Below are positions 12,201-18,371 of a stretch of 64,000 nucleotides of DNA, one piece after another. The notes beneath the pieces are model-generated. The model worked only from the letters and a program-made list of their open reading frames with translations, did no database searches and had not been told where the DNA came from. The number at the start of each line of letters is the position of its first letter. Positions within the stretch are counted from its first letter, which is position 1. The position numbers were made by a program, and so were the translations under genes. This stretch comes from RGIG6165 sp045538835 (lineage in GTDB: Bacteria; Bacillota; Clostridia; Oscillospirales; Feifaniaceae). The stretch spans positions 1 to 64,000 of the forward strand of contig JAZQEF010000002.1 of NCBI GenBank assembly GCA_045538835.1. The letters run 5' to 3'.

Positions 12201-13487
12201 ATATGTAACTTCGCCGCCTTCAGCAGTTCTGTCACCTATAACAGCAAGTGATAAAGGCCAATTAATATCTGCTTCTTCTGTAAGATATGCAACTTCAATC
12301 ACCTCAGGCGCAGTAATTTCTTTTACATATAATGAATAGTTTCTTGCAACCGTTATGGTAAATTCGGGTGCAGTTACGCCGTCAGCCCAAACATAACCTG
12401 TTGTGGGAAGAAGTTTTACTTTATATGTTTTTGCCACTGACGAATTATAGTCTGTATCATCCCATGATGCCGCAACATTTACTATTGAGCCGTCTGTAAG
12501 CGTATATGTAATCTGTGACGGCAGACCCTCAACCTCTGAAAGTTCCTGACCGATTGCTGCTGTAAGTGTATAATTTGACACACCGCAGTCAACTGCATTA
12601 ACAAGCATATCTGTGCCTATAGATATTTTAATCTTATCAGCATCTGTAACTTTCGTAAGGTCAAAATTCTCACCTACTGACAGTGCTACTGAACTGTCAG
12701 CAACAAGACCCTGCATAGCATAGATTGCATTTACCGTCGCAGTATCTTCTACATTAAGTTTAATGTCTGCCTGTGCATATGCAGTACCGGTTGTCTTTGT
12801 ACCGCCGTAAATTGCACTTACCGTACCGCCTGTTATATTGACAGTTGTATTACCTGTGTACGGGTTGGAACTGGAGTTTGCCTGACTGGCTGCATAAACG
12901 GCCGCAACCGTACCTCCCGTAATGTTTATCGTTACGTTCTCAACAAGTTTGGGATTTGAACCTGGAGACACACACGTAGCAATCTCGCCTCCACTTATGT
13001 TCAAAACTGCTTCAGTAACAGCCGCATATGCGCCCATACCTGCTCCAAGATTCTTTACACTACCGCCTTCAAGGTTTATTTCTGCATTTCCAACTTCAAC
13101 TTCTTTTGAACTAACAGAAGCATTTGCAGTAGCATAAACCATACTAAAGTTACCGGCTTTGATAGTAATTTTGACATTACTGTATTTGCCGCCATCCTTA
13201 GATGTGCCGTAAACCGAAGTATTGTCTCTTACCGGATATTCCGAAAGTTTATTTCCGGCTTCGTCCCAGAGATAAATTTTGTTATCTGTGGGATCCTTAT
13301 CCAGCACTATCGACGTGCCGTTCGCATAGATGTTGGAGATATCCCCGGTTGCCGACTCAGTATATGTCGGTGCCGCCGTATCATCCGTAGTATCGTCAGT
13401 CGTATATGCTATCGCCGACAGCGGTACTGCCGAGAACATCATAACAACTGCCAAAACCAATGCGAGTATACGTTTTGTTTTGTTCAT
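201..13487 (-). CDS. Giant S-layer-anchored modular surface protein with a metallo-beta-lactamase-fold domain
   Basis: A 4428-residue secreted protein. The start is the ATG at 13487, which has TAGGAGGAAG just upstream and begins a classic signal peptide (MNKTKRILALVLAVVMMFSA). A longer in-frame reading to 13595 lacks a ribosome site. Residues about 60-3700 alternate between Gly-Gly-rich beta-helix-like blocks (motifs such as IYGGG and VYAGS) and about 14 bacterial Ig-like domains with a W-V-C-x-N-Y-D...G-x-Y-x-F signature. Residues about 3750-4030 form a metallo-beta-lactamase-fold domain of ComEC-like type, with THWHSDH near residue 3830 and a later NHHG. A Gly/Thr/Ser-rich linker (about 4162-4242) leads to three SLH repeats (about 4243-4428) that should bind cell-wall polymer. 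It sits alone, with its own promoter and terminator, divergent from a WYL regulator. The substrate is unknown: adhesion or scaffold plus hydrolase is inference. The reading frame is intact throughout. Confidence 0.9.
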   Translation of the reverse strand: MNKTKRILALVLAVVMMFSAVPLSAIAYTTDDTTDDTAAPTYTESATGDISNIYANGTSIVLDKDPTDNKIYLWDEAGNKLSEYPVRDNTSVYGTSKDGGKYSNVKITIKAGNFSMVYATANASVSSKEVEVGNAEINLEGGSVKNLGAGMGAYAAVTEAVLNISGGEIATCVSPGSNPKLVENVTINITGGTVAAVYAASQANSSSNPYTGNTTVNITGGTVSAIYGGTKTTGTAYAQADIKLNVEDTATVNAIYAMQGLVADSSVALSVGENFDLTKVTDADKIKISIGTDMLVNAVDCGVSNYTLTAAIGQELSEVEGLPSQITYTLTDGSIVNVAASWDDTDYNSSVAKTYKVKLLPTTGYVWADGVTAPEFTITVARNYSLYVKEITAPEVIEVAYLTEEADINWPLSLAVIGDRTAEGGEVTYDTEDEITGVEWVCDNYDSAIVGEYEFKAVLPETEGLTYAKDFDITLTVKVLETTEPKIVDLGWYPNDVKIPVGTLTEFVTPKSAEVTLEDDTTAVINFLEWAITDEEGNPVDEMDLTQTGVYYYTPSFRSAHYPIEGVSFTMRVEVTETQISYVKEGAVNSLILEGIPAVINTDANGEGTYAYDATGMNLIYSENISGWRVYGGTYSKEKEVIGGTQTGNYAKSSIESASIVMLGGELDHLTGGSGVYVQNAYPATATAKRYSSTTKNVTLKIYGGTIDQVYPAGNGAGMLNFATDYHAYAENVDFRMYDGEIKTRLALLGWNSIVTNTATATLEGGKIADFYSGSYSVYADAKNSAYVNIYVGEEVEISHYYSLGRISTVSKISHYIPKDNNIKNLAMYDTTDSAQGTEEGVYFYFDSAEQIDKLDKPDSPGGEAYFYIDGQKLMIVSDLRIEPAEYEVEYGTALEDIGLPTSFAVGQSVVSGFSWVGTYNSTKAGTYTLTLEAPSYVYLTSDLTITVRVKKLPSNIINNITTETATLNVDNGTAVEDVIAALPEEFKADGKTIKNTVFEWVYDEYASYNPGTYTFYAQFTDDDYKYADGVEEFKAEVTVGAPTGDGMILTMIDVPVNYTVFTPTAASYTLREGTGTTTSIVTLTPTFYDTLDAVVYENGERKVVKLTNVTWTGKATEKTDAYGTYWEYTIDTFAESDQYNLSDAVLEASSIKVLKLSSAAYNSASGNFCSTSTVIIPVVVSTMGFEAFVGTSYKGYAGMSVMDATGCNPINRNVNISNGGIYYGGANQPVVGDPSVTIAEGAIVDKVYGGGHLSSVRGNATINLKKGSTANDVYAGSNTAEFIGNTTINVESGATVNNTIYACGLDGLYFGDVVINVESGANIGGISLGDIEAYYPNSLTVNVSSDFDLSLIEGIETGKIRVFVDGVEQLYVTEIDFGDIRVEVENGEVTDYTTRLPDVYVTIGGNKIKVPETDYTWTTDNFDGNTAGEYIYVLDFDDRYQFLNDSQYHNILTVYVKINPNDYQKVTEITTDIVPSVTVPYGTPIDKVYITNIIEGYVYRVSDQTETDATLNKISGITWSSTNYNPNKEAKYTFTMVLPDGYVTDLALPTVEVEVLKVDNPTIVSFNVPERETYFTKGVVTNPVFYDTLEANVIYNGSTDTVKMSGLKWYCTSTYNASTVGTYTFKIDASSIDSNKYIIKDDVINEAAIKVNVIDAIFQNNYGRYKTKTATIIPTQIKEWVDDSYGAGAYDLTGCNLIYTTGNTTSARILGGAGYSIPATAGQKARVNMTGGTLTDVIGGSYGTNFIGDAELSFSGTSTVTKVIAGTINNGFTGNTSIKIGGEAAISTIVAGSPYDEASHTSSTSGVIVGNKAATAYNGTVTITIEDDFAGSINTIERSNSNKLILNCPADFKYEAYVDLSDPTVEVYVDGVRVLNVSSVEVPSTTIYNVGLGTKTDEIGLPEILEATVNGEASTVDNITWVCENYDANTAGKYIFTPVIPEDYLINTDDIDAIEITVRVLTANAGTSQITAFNGINTIKVPYGMEESEIVLPDTVKATVNGQTVDVEIDKWVCANYDGNVLGAQYTYTGTVSAEYVLADGVADPTVTVTIDKAVITEVYVPVTQTTFPMGAVETPVFYDTLSVKLSDGTVLDVSGFEWSVNGYNKDQRGTCTANIKATPANYTFASGINLPSITITVTNYTFDTTTTDKTIYLFGIPTVINGNDTETYIYDATGCNKTYAQNITGYSVFGGVSEDGPTLRTTNITVLGGNLNYFYGGSSTRTKITESTYVYVYGGKFAHLYGGGRSFDRAAANIAVTQNTYTYVENATVTTRAGAAGLVDSVLGNATLIIKNSTFGEVYAGCYTSAITCPVLGTATVKLLDGAIVRVLAGTGRASYVHRSELYLSKNATVKTGVYPLRHSTTEEGVYIYFETGFDISNIYTEEPSVRLFEGHFLEDRETFVEEREITIIRNAALPSGEVYVDYGTTLENIGLPTSVEGDIENFTETVEGVTYTPVHNYNGNVPGKYEFKLEIPDGYAITPFIAEKVNTVTVVVLEVDNGGTVTSIEGENREYTFANGTPMEHFTLPTSYTVRLSTGAQKTLPVKNWTVTDENGKPVTYDRKTAGTYVFTPVFDSKYTVAFSAVKPTFIAKILECAPYTTLISGRTLQFLVGVPSESNLVNGMTEVRDKVGNLLILIGNQTTVYSGTNVNDGGVESTDFTVNTGSYYALYAGCRYTDVNGTAKLVINGGTITYLRGAPASTVQGTEFYLNGGSITHVYPSYGFTNNGQVYVELNGSTIRQVVLGNSVADSAILGMPQEEDEEFAKSSINYPDQPIVCKKGENVGVVFVQNGGTITSGIYGGGTAANTRNDGSVKMYFKGGTTNAVYGTGTVTTSSIVGNVYIYVTENASVGTITPVNVGTLTGTAYVIIPASYNRYDIIGWEEKGSGGSTGDDYGSSEDITRNIVVSGGYYEEGIPVRIAMSGATQVLYARGVPIRIIGEPDAGGVYTTLEEYQSIPTYAWYFDTEYDAETETPETFTYETYVDENGQPYELTGVWRKLETQLSTNVMIVGGGFLPTSTDLYASTYVEYQSGYVNNIYAGGMNNTERTANLVLNQTDAGYINTYIYGGGNKTASTRTNNVNIEVRKGTYNYIFAGGNVVTTTKVNVDIKGGTVHNLYLGTYADTGVVGGTATLNLENCTVGNIYGGGYVNTGSYGALVYGPVYINVNEGVKLTGKMYPIGKGENADKTTSGPVNSVAYVNLNDSAKVVEHFKAITFNAADGYKIYVNGVALGTPPKYTMAPFDNIAEKKVEVTQAPGSTTTTIFLNGIPTIVAGDGNGKSFLYQAKTKDGTLDVYQKNADGTLKLDENGKKISNIVRDPVTGQAIKGPKLVDVDTLGSTLYGGAMNKSVENVYVEFQNGGSVYNFTGGCQGGNVGYDKNGNEVGLVEVRFFDGSVFYDSFMGNTLGTNITGQNAVNVRLTRVVVIGVDGTPGSELVMGGDAGIVGSKDNFLKGYYNKAGEKVTYTDPDDGQIYHVTGIWEDYNLDATKEDYEAYYRSSNAYFNGEDNTKFLDNPYYVDPYDDHYTIYCVLSTNAQNIFTGTKANVYDESLNRVYGNQYIRQTAYGLKYDAELDMFVDDYNEYRGLEAVATKAYGGSQRGACYNDVRMDMEGITYLTELDPLGRSAYASLNYGHTYLNLFTTDTLKYRELYNKVLMKDSPQVTIRENFYPLWSMASAWALDVGMAQEAMNRGYITGIKDPKEARIDMLTAENAAALLNYYLTGTDIFPDDSNVEEFEGYQRVMDASDDKGKFTIRNLECRLGDAEGMNKYIASKVEKSGDLFIITFPNGQIMLVDFGVAGVTSKYLRDVNNYLQSAKEAGIGDGKTIDYLLITHWHSDHYGCMPAAINAFDIKTIITTPYQIPWNAGYSEVENAIKAKNAKYAKEGKPEIEIIRPIRDTVLTIGEGDQAVEMYVMGPGDNVYSTYSLEKLIYVTEVEQSYGTGLANSLSICVRFTYQGQRFITCGDAYISTEQSIYRTYGADFLDCEVLKLNHHGVRTSNDYKWLNTCNPDITFQTILELGNPETIVIEKWIGQNNTGNYAETNFKNGIHGITKIVMDGEKVTADTQYRPYEYERDTDEYKELDSSYAELLDDVLELRDSLTVVADNGTAPYGTPYIWKSYANYIDGQLEELSKRYYTGLMTIDMLEDYSAKLSDLDEFIDASVMTGGSDTTPDVTVPGTESGSTGSESGSTAGGTTGGIMGDVGGGNAGGGIGGGAAVGGAPGGGETGGETTDPVTPTPDVSDRRFIDVATTDWFNNAVNYVADNNYFQGVSENEFDPNGKMTRAMLVTVIGRMAKADTANAKNEFADVEAGSWYAEYVAWAAENGIVTGVGENKFAPNTNVTREQIAAILMRFATHKGLPTSVSTTEKYDSMKDTASVSEYAVEALKWATAYGVINGADGNINPKGNATRAEVAQMIMNFCNTFTI

Positions 13488-13560
13488 ATTCTTCCTCCTA
13501 TATGAAAATATAAAATTATTGTGTGTCTTTATGCAGATAGCACATTTATAATTTTTTCCA

Positions 13561-13577
13561 TTGTGCAAACTGCACAA
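13561..13577. promoter_or_regulatory. Palindrome in the leader of the giant gene
   Basis: TTGTGCA-AAC-TGCACAA is a perfect 7-bp inverted repeat. It lies between the predicted transcription start (about 13603, minus strand) and the start codon at 13487. It could be a repressor operator or an RNA hairpin; nothing in the sequence decides which. Confidence 0.5.
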
Positions 13578-13609
13578 CAATGTGATACCAATCAAATTTC
13601 CACATTATC

Positions 13610-13637
13610 ATTATACATTAAAATGTGAGAAAATCAA
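13610..13637 (-). promoter_or_regulatory. Predicted promoter of the giant surface-protein gene
   Basis: On the minus strand TTGATT (13637-13632), a 16-bp spacer, then TATAAT (13615-13610). This would give a leader of about 115 nt before the ATG at 13487. Confidence 0.6.
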
Positions 13638-13680
13638 TATTCTTGCTAGAAAAATTAAATTTTAATTGTATTATAAAGCG

Positions 13681-13709
13681 TTGAAAAAGGTACCGATATA
13701 TGCTACATT
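13681..13709 (+). promoter_or_regulatory. Predicted promoter of the WYL regulator gene
   Basis: TTGAAA (13681-13686), a 17-bp spacer and TACATT (13704-13709). Direct repeats AAAGGTAC at 13686-13693 and 13718-13725, 32 bp apart, bracket the -10 box and could be autoregulatory sites. Confidence 0.55.
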
Positions 13710-13773
13710 TTAGATGCAAAGGTACAAATTCTATGTTTAATATGCACAAACGCTCAGAGAGGACGATTGATTT

Positions 13774-14757
13774 ATGGCACGTTCAGAGAATCAAAAACTG
13801 AAACTTTTATATATTCGTGACATGTTGCTTTCGGAGACTGATGAAGAACATCCGCTTACAGTTTCGGATATCATTTCAAAACTCGAAAAAGAAGGCATAA
13901 AGGCTGAAAGAAAGTCCGTTTACAGCGATATTGCTCTGCTTGAGGAATACGGTATGGACATAATCTGCGACAGAGGCAAATTTAACAAGTATTATATAGG
14001 AGGCAGGGACTTTGAACTTGCTGAACTTAAACTGCTTGCAGATACTGTTGCTGCCTCAAAATTTATATCTGCTAACAAGTCCGCGCAGTTAATTAAAAGT
14101 ATCGAAAAACTTGCAAGCAAACACGATGCCCATCAGATAGGAAGACAGGTCTTTGTCGAAAACAGGATAAAGTCGCAAAACGAAAGTATTTATTACAATA
14201 TTGACGCTATCCACCGCGCCATCGCCGCAAACAAAGAAATATCGTTTCTTTATTTCAAAATAGCGCCTGACAAAACCAGACAGTACCGCAATAATAAAGA
14301 GCGTTATGTATGTTCTCCCTACGGCCTTACATATAATGACGGAAACTACTATCTTGTAGGATATTTTGAGAAATATGACAAGATAGTTTCCTTCAGAGTA
14401 GACAGAATGGAACGTATAGAATTATGCAAGACAAACCGTTATGAAGGTGAGGCGTATAAATCGTTTGATATGGCTAAATTCTGTCGGGAAAACTTCTCGA
14501 TGTTCGGCGGAAAATCCGAGTATGTAACACTTGCATTTGACAATTCTCTGAGCGATGTGGTTTTTGACCGTTTCGGCAGTGATATAAGAGTTTCACCTGT
14601 CGATGAAAACACCTTTTCCGTGCGCGTGAAAATCAATATGAGTACACAGTTTTCAGGTTGGCTAGCAGGCCTTGGAGATAAAGCAAAAATACTCTCACCC
14701 GAAAGTGCAAGAAAACAGTTTTCCGATCATCTGAATAATATCTTAAAATTATATTAG
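13774..14757 (+). CDS. WYL-domain transcriptional regulator
   Basis: A 327-residue protein with an N-terminal winged helix-turn-helix (residues about 1-75; the segment LTVSDIISKLEKEGIKAERK is the HTH core). A WYL domain follows at about 140-315, with a YVCSPYGLTYNDGNYYLVGY core and a WLAGLGDKAKILSPE C-terminal extension. WYL regulators sense small ligands or nucleic acid and act on neighbouring promoters. It is transcribed divergently from the giant surface-protein gene across 286 bp, so control of that gene or of itself is a reasonable inference. The ATG at 13774 follows a weak AGAGAGGA ribosome site. No terminator is seen at its end. Confidence 0.85.
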   Translation: MARSENQKLKLLYIRDMLLSETDEEHPLTVSDIISKLEKEGIKAERKSVYSDIALLEEYGMDIICDRGKFNKYYIGGRDFELAELKLLADTVAASKFISANKSAQLIKSIEKLASKHDAHQIGRQVFVENRIKSQNESIYYNIDAIHRAIAANKEISFLYFKIAPDKTRQYRNNKERYVCSPYGLTYNDGNYYLVGYFEKYDKIVSFRVDRMERIELCKTNRYEGEAYKSFDMAKFCRENFSMFGGKSEYVTLAFDNSLSDVVFDRFGSDIRVSPVDENTFSVRVKINMSTQFSGWLAGLGDKAKILSPESARKQFSDHLNNILKLY

Positions 14758-14783
14758 TTGTCCAAATTATTGTACATCTCACG

Positions 14784-14792
14784 TGTTATGAT
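14784..14792 (+). promoter_or_regulatory. Possible extended -10 promoter before the small membrane ORF
   Basis: TGTTATGAT is an extended -10 (TG-N-TATGAT). There is no good -35 at the right distance. It lies 33 bp before the small ORF start. Confidence 0.35.
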
Positions 14793-14824
14793 TAAGCCAC
14801 AAACAGAAAACGGAGGGATTCCCC

Positions 14825-14959
14825 ATGCTTTGTATGCTTATCATAATACTTATTCTTTGGTGTTGGGCAGACCAATGCCATATCGAAGAAAAGGAACGTA
14901 AAGAAATTGCCCGTGCTATAAGCCGCGAAGCCGAAGAACGAACTAACCACGCGGCCTGA
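14825..14959 (+). CDS. Small single-span membrane protein, 44 aa, unrecognised
   Basis: A strong ribosome site (CGGAGGG at 14811-14817, 7 nt before ATG) precedes a 44-codon frame ending TGA at 14957. Residues 1-14 are hydrophobic (MLCMLIIILILWCW), long enough for a short membrane span or anchor. The rest is a charged helix-like tail rich in Glu, Lys and Arg. An extended -10 lies upstream and a strong terminator about 80 bp downstream, so it could be an independent transcript. No family is recognised. The case rests on the ribosome site and the amphipathic composition, not on homology. Confidence 0.55.
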   Translation: MLCMLIIILILWCWADQCHIEEKERKEIARAISREAEERTNHAA

Positions 14960-15040
14960 ACACATTTTATTGCCGTCTTGTAAAGCGGTGTGCTTTTACA
15001 CCGAATAACAAATTAAAATTTTGCATCTTTTATCAGTTTA

Positions 15041-15097
15041 AAGAAGAGATTATGGGTAGAATATAACCGATGTTTTATCCATAATCCCTTCTTTTTT
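15041..15097 (+). terminator. Rho-independent terminator before the glycogen operon
   Basis: AAGAAGAGATTATGG (15041-15055) pairs with CCATAATCCCTTCTT (15079-15093) with one mismatch, followed by a six-T run. It separates the small ORF, and possibly the WYL gene, from glgB. Confidence 0.75.
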
Positions 15098-15181
15098 GTT
15101 CCGCTTTATATCAGTTTTCGTCATCATTCGCTCAAAAGTGACAGAATTTGCATATTTTTTGGATATTTTTAACAATTACCC

Positions 15182-15210
15182 TTGAAAGATTATATATAAA
15201 GTTGTATAAT
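15182..15210 (+). promoter_or_regulatory. Promoter of the glycogen operon
   Basis: TTGAAA (15182-15187), exactly 17 bp, then perfect TATAAT (15205-15210). Transcription would begin about 15217, just before the AAGGAG of glgB. No other strong promoter is seen up to the terminator at 27153. Confidence 0.8.
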
Positions 15211-15240
15211 TTACTTAAATCCTATGGTAAGGAGTCCTTA

Positions 15241-17145
15241 ATGGAACAGTTCGGCAAAGATAACAGTTTTGCAAAGTTTCTTTTTCACGAAGGAAATAAC
15301 TTTGAACTTTACTCATATCTGGGTTCGCACAAAGTTTTATCCGGCGAAACGGTCGGTTTTTCCTTCCGAGTCTGGGCACCGTCTGCCACACATGTTTCGG
15401 TGGTCGGTGATTTTAACGGTTGGGATCCTTTTGTTCACACAATGGAAAGGATTAACGGCGGCGAGATATGGGAGACATTCATTCCCGATATTCCCGAATA
15501 TTCCAACTACAAATACTGCATTATTTCGTCCGACGGCAGATCGGTGCTGAAAGCAGATCCTTTTGCTTTTCACTGCGAAACGCGTCCCGGAACTGCATCA
15601 AAAGTTTATTCTTTGAAAGATAAATTCAAATGGAGTGACGGTGTTTGGCTCAAAAACCGAGCACAGACCGACATATATCACTCCCCCGTGAATATATATG
15701 AAGCACAACTGGGTTCGTGGCGCACGTTTGATGACGTCAATCCCTACGACTACCGCAAACTTGCAGACGAGATGATTCCGTATGTAAAGGATATGGGCTA
15801 TACACACATCGAGGTACTTCCGGTAACCGAATATCCTTATGACGGTTCATGGGGATATCAGGTAACAGGCTATTTTGCTCCGACTTCGCGTTTCGGCAAA
15901 CCTGAAGACTTCAAATATTTTATAAATAAGGCGCATAAAAACGGCATCGGCGTGATTATGGACTGGGTGCCTGCACATTTCCCTAAAGACGAACACGGCC
16001 TCTATGAATTTGACGGCGGCTGTCTTTACGAAGATCCGAATCCCTACAGGCGTGAACACGAAGGTTGGGGCACAAGGGTTTTTGACTTCGGCAGAAACGA
16101 AGTTCAGTCATTTCTGATATCAAGCGCGATGTTCTGGATAAAGGAATATCACATAGACGGTCTGCGCGTAGATGCAGTCGCATCGATGCTCTATCTCGAC
16201 TATGACAGATCAGACGGCAGATGGCAGCCTAATATATACGGCGGAAAAGAAAATCTTGAAGCGGTTTCCTTTTTAAAGAAACTCAACTCTGCGGTACTGA
16301 GCGCAAACCCTTCAGTTCTTATGATTGCAGAGGAATCGACTGCCTGGCCCATGGTCACAATGCCTCCGTATGACGGCGGTCTCGGTTTTAATTTCAAGTG
16401 GAATATGGGCTGGATGAACGACATCCTCGAATATATAAAAACTGATCCTATAAACAGAAAACACATTCACGGCAAACTGACCTTTCCCCTCATGTACGCT
16501 TTTTCAGAGAATTTCATACTTCCGATATCTCACGACGAAGTGGTACACGGCAAAGGTTCTATCTTAGACAAGATGCCGGGTCCTTACGAAGACAAGTTTG
16601 CAGGTCTTCGCGGATTTATCATGTATATGCTTTCGCACCCGGGTAAAAAACTCATGTTTATGGGCGGCGAATTCGGTCAGTTTACCGAATGGAATCACAC
16701 AAAAGAACTTGACTGGTCACTTCTCGACTTTGACAGTCACAAAAAACTCAAATCTTACTTCAGAGATGCAAACAGGTTTTATCTTGAATCTCCGCCTATG
16801 TGGCAGGCTGACGACAGTTGGGACGGTTTCAGGTGGATAGATGCCGAAGATTCAGACAGAAATATCCTTGCATACCGAAGAATAGATAATAACGGGGATG
16901 AACTTGTATTTGTAATCAATTTCGCCCCTGTTCTCAGAGAAGAACTTATCTTAGGACTTCCCGACGCCACAAGTTACAAAGAAGTATTTAACAGTGACAG
17001 CGTAAAATACGGAGGCAAGGGATACACAAATCCCCGTGCCCTGCGTATGAAAAAGGGTAAAAGTCACGGATATCCAAAGCACATTTCAATCACGCTGCCC
17101 CCTTTAGGTGCAGTCGTGCTCAAACCTACAAGAAAAAAATTATAA
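15241..17145 (+). CDS. glgB: 1,4-alpha-glucan branching enzyme GlgB
   Basis: Makes alpha-1,6 branches in glycogen by moving short alpha-1,4 chains. The ATG at 15241 sits 6 nt after AAGGAG and just after the promoter; a longer in-frame reading would start inside the promoter. The product is 634 residues, normal for GlgB. An N-terminal CBM48 Ig-like domain (about 30-120; [20 protein letters not shown]) precedes the GH13 barrel (about 150-520) and a C-terminal beta domain. Catalytic residues are visible: Asp311 in [10 protein letters not shown], Glu364 in MIAEEST, and the HDE motif at 431-433. First gene of the operon; glgC follows after 25 bp. Confidence 0.97.
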   Translation: MEQFGKDNSFAKFLFHEGNNFELYSYLGSHKVLSGETVGFSFRVWAPSATHVSVVGDFNGWDPFVHTMERINGGEIWETFIPDIPEYSNYKYCIISSDGRSVLKADPFAFHCETRPGTASKVYSLKDKFKWSDGVWLKNRAQTDIYHSPVNIYEAQLGSWRTFDDVNPYDYRKLADEMIPYVKDMGYTHIEVLPVTEYPYDGSWGYQVTGYFAPTSRFGKPEDFKYFINKAHKNGIGVIMDWVPAHFPKDEHGLYEFDGGCLYEDPNPYRREHEGWGTRVFDFGRNEVQSFLISSAMFWIKEYHIDGLRVDAVASMLYLDYDRSDGRWQPNIYGGKENLEAVSFLKKLNSAVLSANPSVLMIAEESTAWPMVTMPPYDGGLGFNFKWNMGWMNDILEYIKTDPINRKHIHGKLTFPLMYAFSENFILPISHDEVVHGKGSILDKMPGPYEDKFAGLRGFIMYMLSHPGKKLMFMGGEFGQFTEWNHTKELDWSLLDFDSHKKLKSYFRDANRFYLESPPMWQADDSWDGFRWIDAEDSDRNILAYRRIDNNGDELVFVINFAPVLREELILGLPDATSYKEVFNSDSVKYGGKGYTNPRALRMKKGKSHGYPKHISITLPPLGAVVLKPTRKKL

Positions 17146-17170
17146 CTTTTATAGAAGGTGGAAAATCATT

Positions 17171-18358
17171 ATGATCAAGAAAAAAAAGTGTGTTGCAATG
17201 CTCCTTGCGGGCGGTCAGGGAAGCAGACTCTACTCTCTGACAAGTACAGTTGCCAAGCCGGCAGTACGTTTCGGCAGTAAATACCGAATCATTGATTTCA
17301 CCCTTTCCAACTGTATAAATTCAGGCATTGATACTGTGGGCGTTTTGACACAGTATCAGCCTCTTGAACTCAACGACTATATCGGAAACGGCGAACCCTG
17401 GGACCTTGACAGAACTAACGGCGGTGTTCATCTCTTGCCGCCCTATCAGGACACAAAAGGTGCCGCATGGTATAAAGGTACTGCAAATGCCGTATATCAG
17501 AATATGGCATTTATGAAGAGATATAACCCCAAATATATACTCATTCTTTCAGGCGACCATATCTACAAAATGGATTACGGCAAGATGCTTGAATCACACA
17601 TCCAAAAAGGTGCTGACTGTACTATCGCCGTCATCAATGTTCCGATAGAAGAAGCAAGCCGTTTCGGCATTATGAACACCGACAAAAACGACCGTATTGT
17701 CGAATTTGAAGAAAAGCCCGCAAACCCCAAAAGCACAAAGGCTTCAATGGGCGTTTATATATTCAGTGCAGACAAACTATTTTCATATCTTGAGGCAGAC
17801 GAAGCCGATGAAAATTCATCAAACGACTTTGGAAAAAACATCATACCCAATATGTTAAACGATGGCTGTACGATGTATGCTTATGAATTTTCAGGTTATT
17901 GGAAAGACGTCGGAACTATCAGTTCACTCTGGGAAGCAAATATGGACCTTCTTGGCAATAATCCCCCCCTCGACCTCAACTCACCCGATAACAGAATATA
18001 CTACCGTCACTTCCCTAAAAACCCTCATTACATAGGAAACGATGCGAAGATCAAAAACTCACTTATTGCCGAAGGTTGTGAAATAAACGGCACGGTTGAA
18101 AACTCCGTTCTCTTTGACAGTATAACCGTAGAAAAAGGTGCAGTTATCCGCAACAGTGTTGTAATGAGCGGAACGACGATTCGTTCAAAAGTAACCATCG
18201 ACTATTCGATAATTGCCGAAAATGCCGAAATCAGATCAGGCGCAAAAATCGGTGCAGACAACGGCAAGGGCGGCATTGCAGTCGTTGCAAACGACATCAC
18301 CGTCGGCGAAAACCAGATTGTCGGCGGCGGCGAAATGATAGAAAAAGATCTGCAGTAA
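17171..18358 (+). CDS. glgC: Glucose-1-phosphate adenylyltransferase, catalytic subunit GlgC
   Basis: Makes ADP-glucose from glucose-1-phosphate and ATP, the committed step of glycogen synthesis. 395 residues from the ATG at 17171, preceded by GAAGGTGG. The N-terminal nucleotidyltransferase fold starts with [14 protein letters not shown], followed by [21 protein letters not shown] and [14 protein letters not shown]-terminal left-handed beta-helix (about 290-395) carries hexapeptide-like repeats. It pairs with glgD 13 bp downstream, as in other Bacillota where GlgC and GlgD form a mixed oligomer. Confidence 0.96.
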   Translation: MIKKKKCVAMLLAGGQGSRLYSLTSTVAKPAVRFGSKYRIIDFTLSNCINSGIDTVGVLTQYQPLELNDYIGNGEPWDLDRTNGGVHLLPPYQDTKGAAWYKGTANAVYQNMAFMKRYNPKYILILSGDHIYKMDYGKMLESHIQKGADCTIAVINVPIEEASRFGIMNTDKNDRIVEFEEKPANPKSTKASMGVYIFSADKLFSYLEADEADENSSNDFGKNIIPNMLNDGCTMYAYEFSGYWKDVGTISSLWEANMDLLGNNPPLDLNSPDNRIYYRHFPKNPHYIGNDAKIKNSLIAEGCEINGTVENSVLFDSITVEKGAVIRNSVVMSGTTIRSKVTIDYSIIAENAEIRSGAKIGADNGKGGIAVVANDITVGENQIVGGGEMIEKDLQ

Positions 18359-18371
18359 GGAGAATGGTAAA

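Noticed and set aside
201..13487. Repeated GG-type DNA segments as a CRISPR array or transposon repeats
   Set aside because: The repeats are in frame, degenerate at the DNA level and vary in length; they encode beta-helix turns and Ig domains.
15148..15240. Upstream in-frame extension of glgB
   Set aside because: It would start before and run through the TTGAAA-17-TATAAT promoter. The ATG at 15241 has AAGGAG and begins the normal protein.
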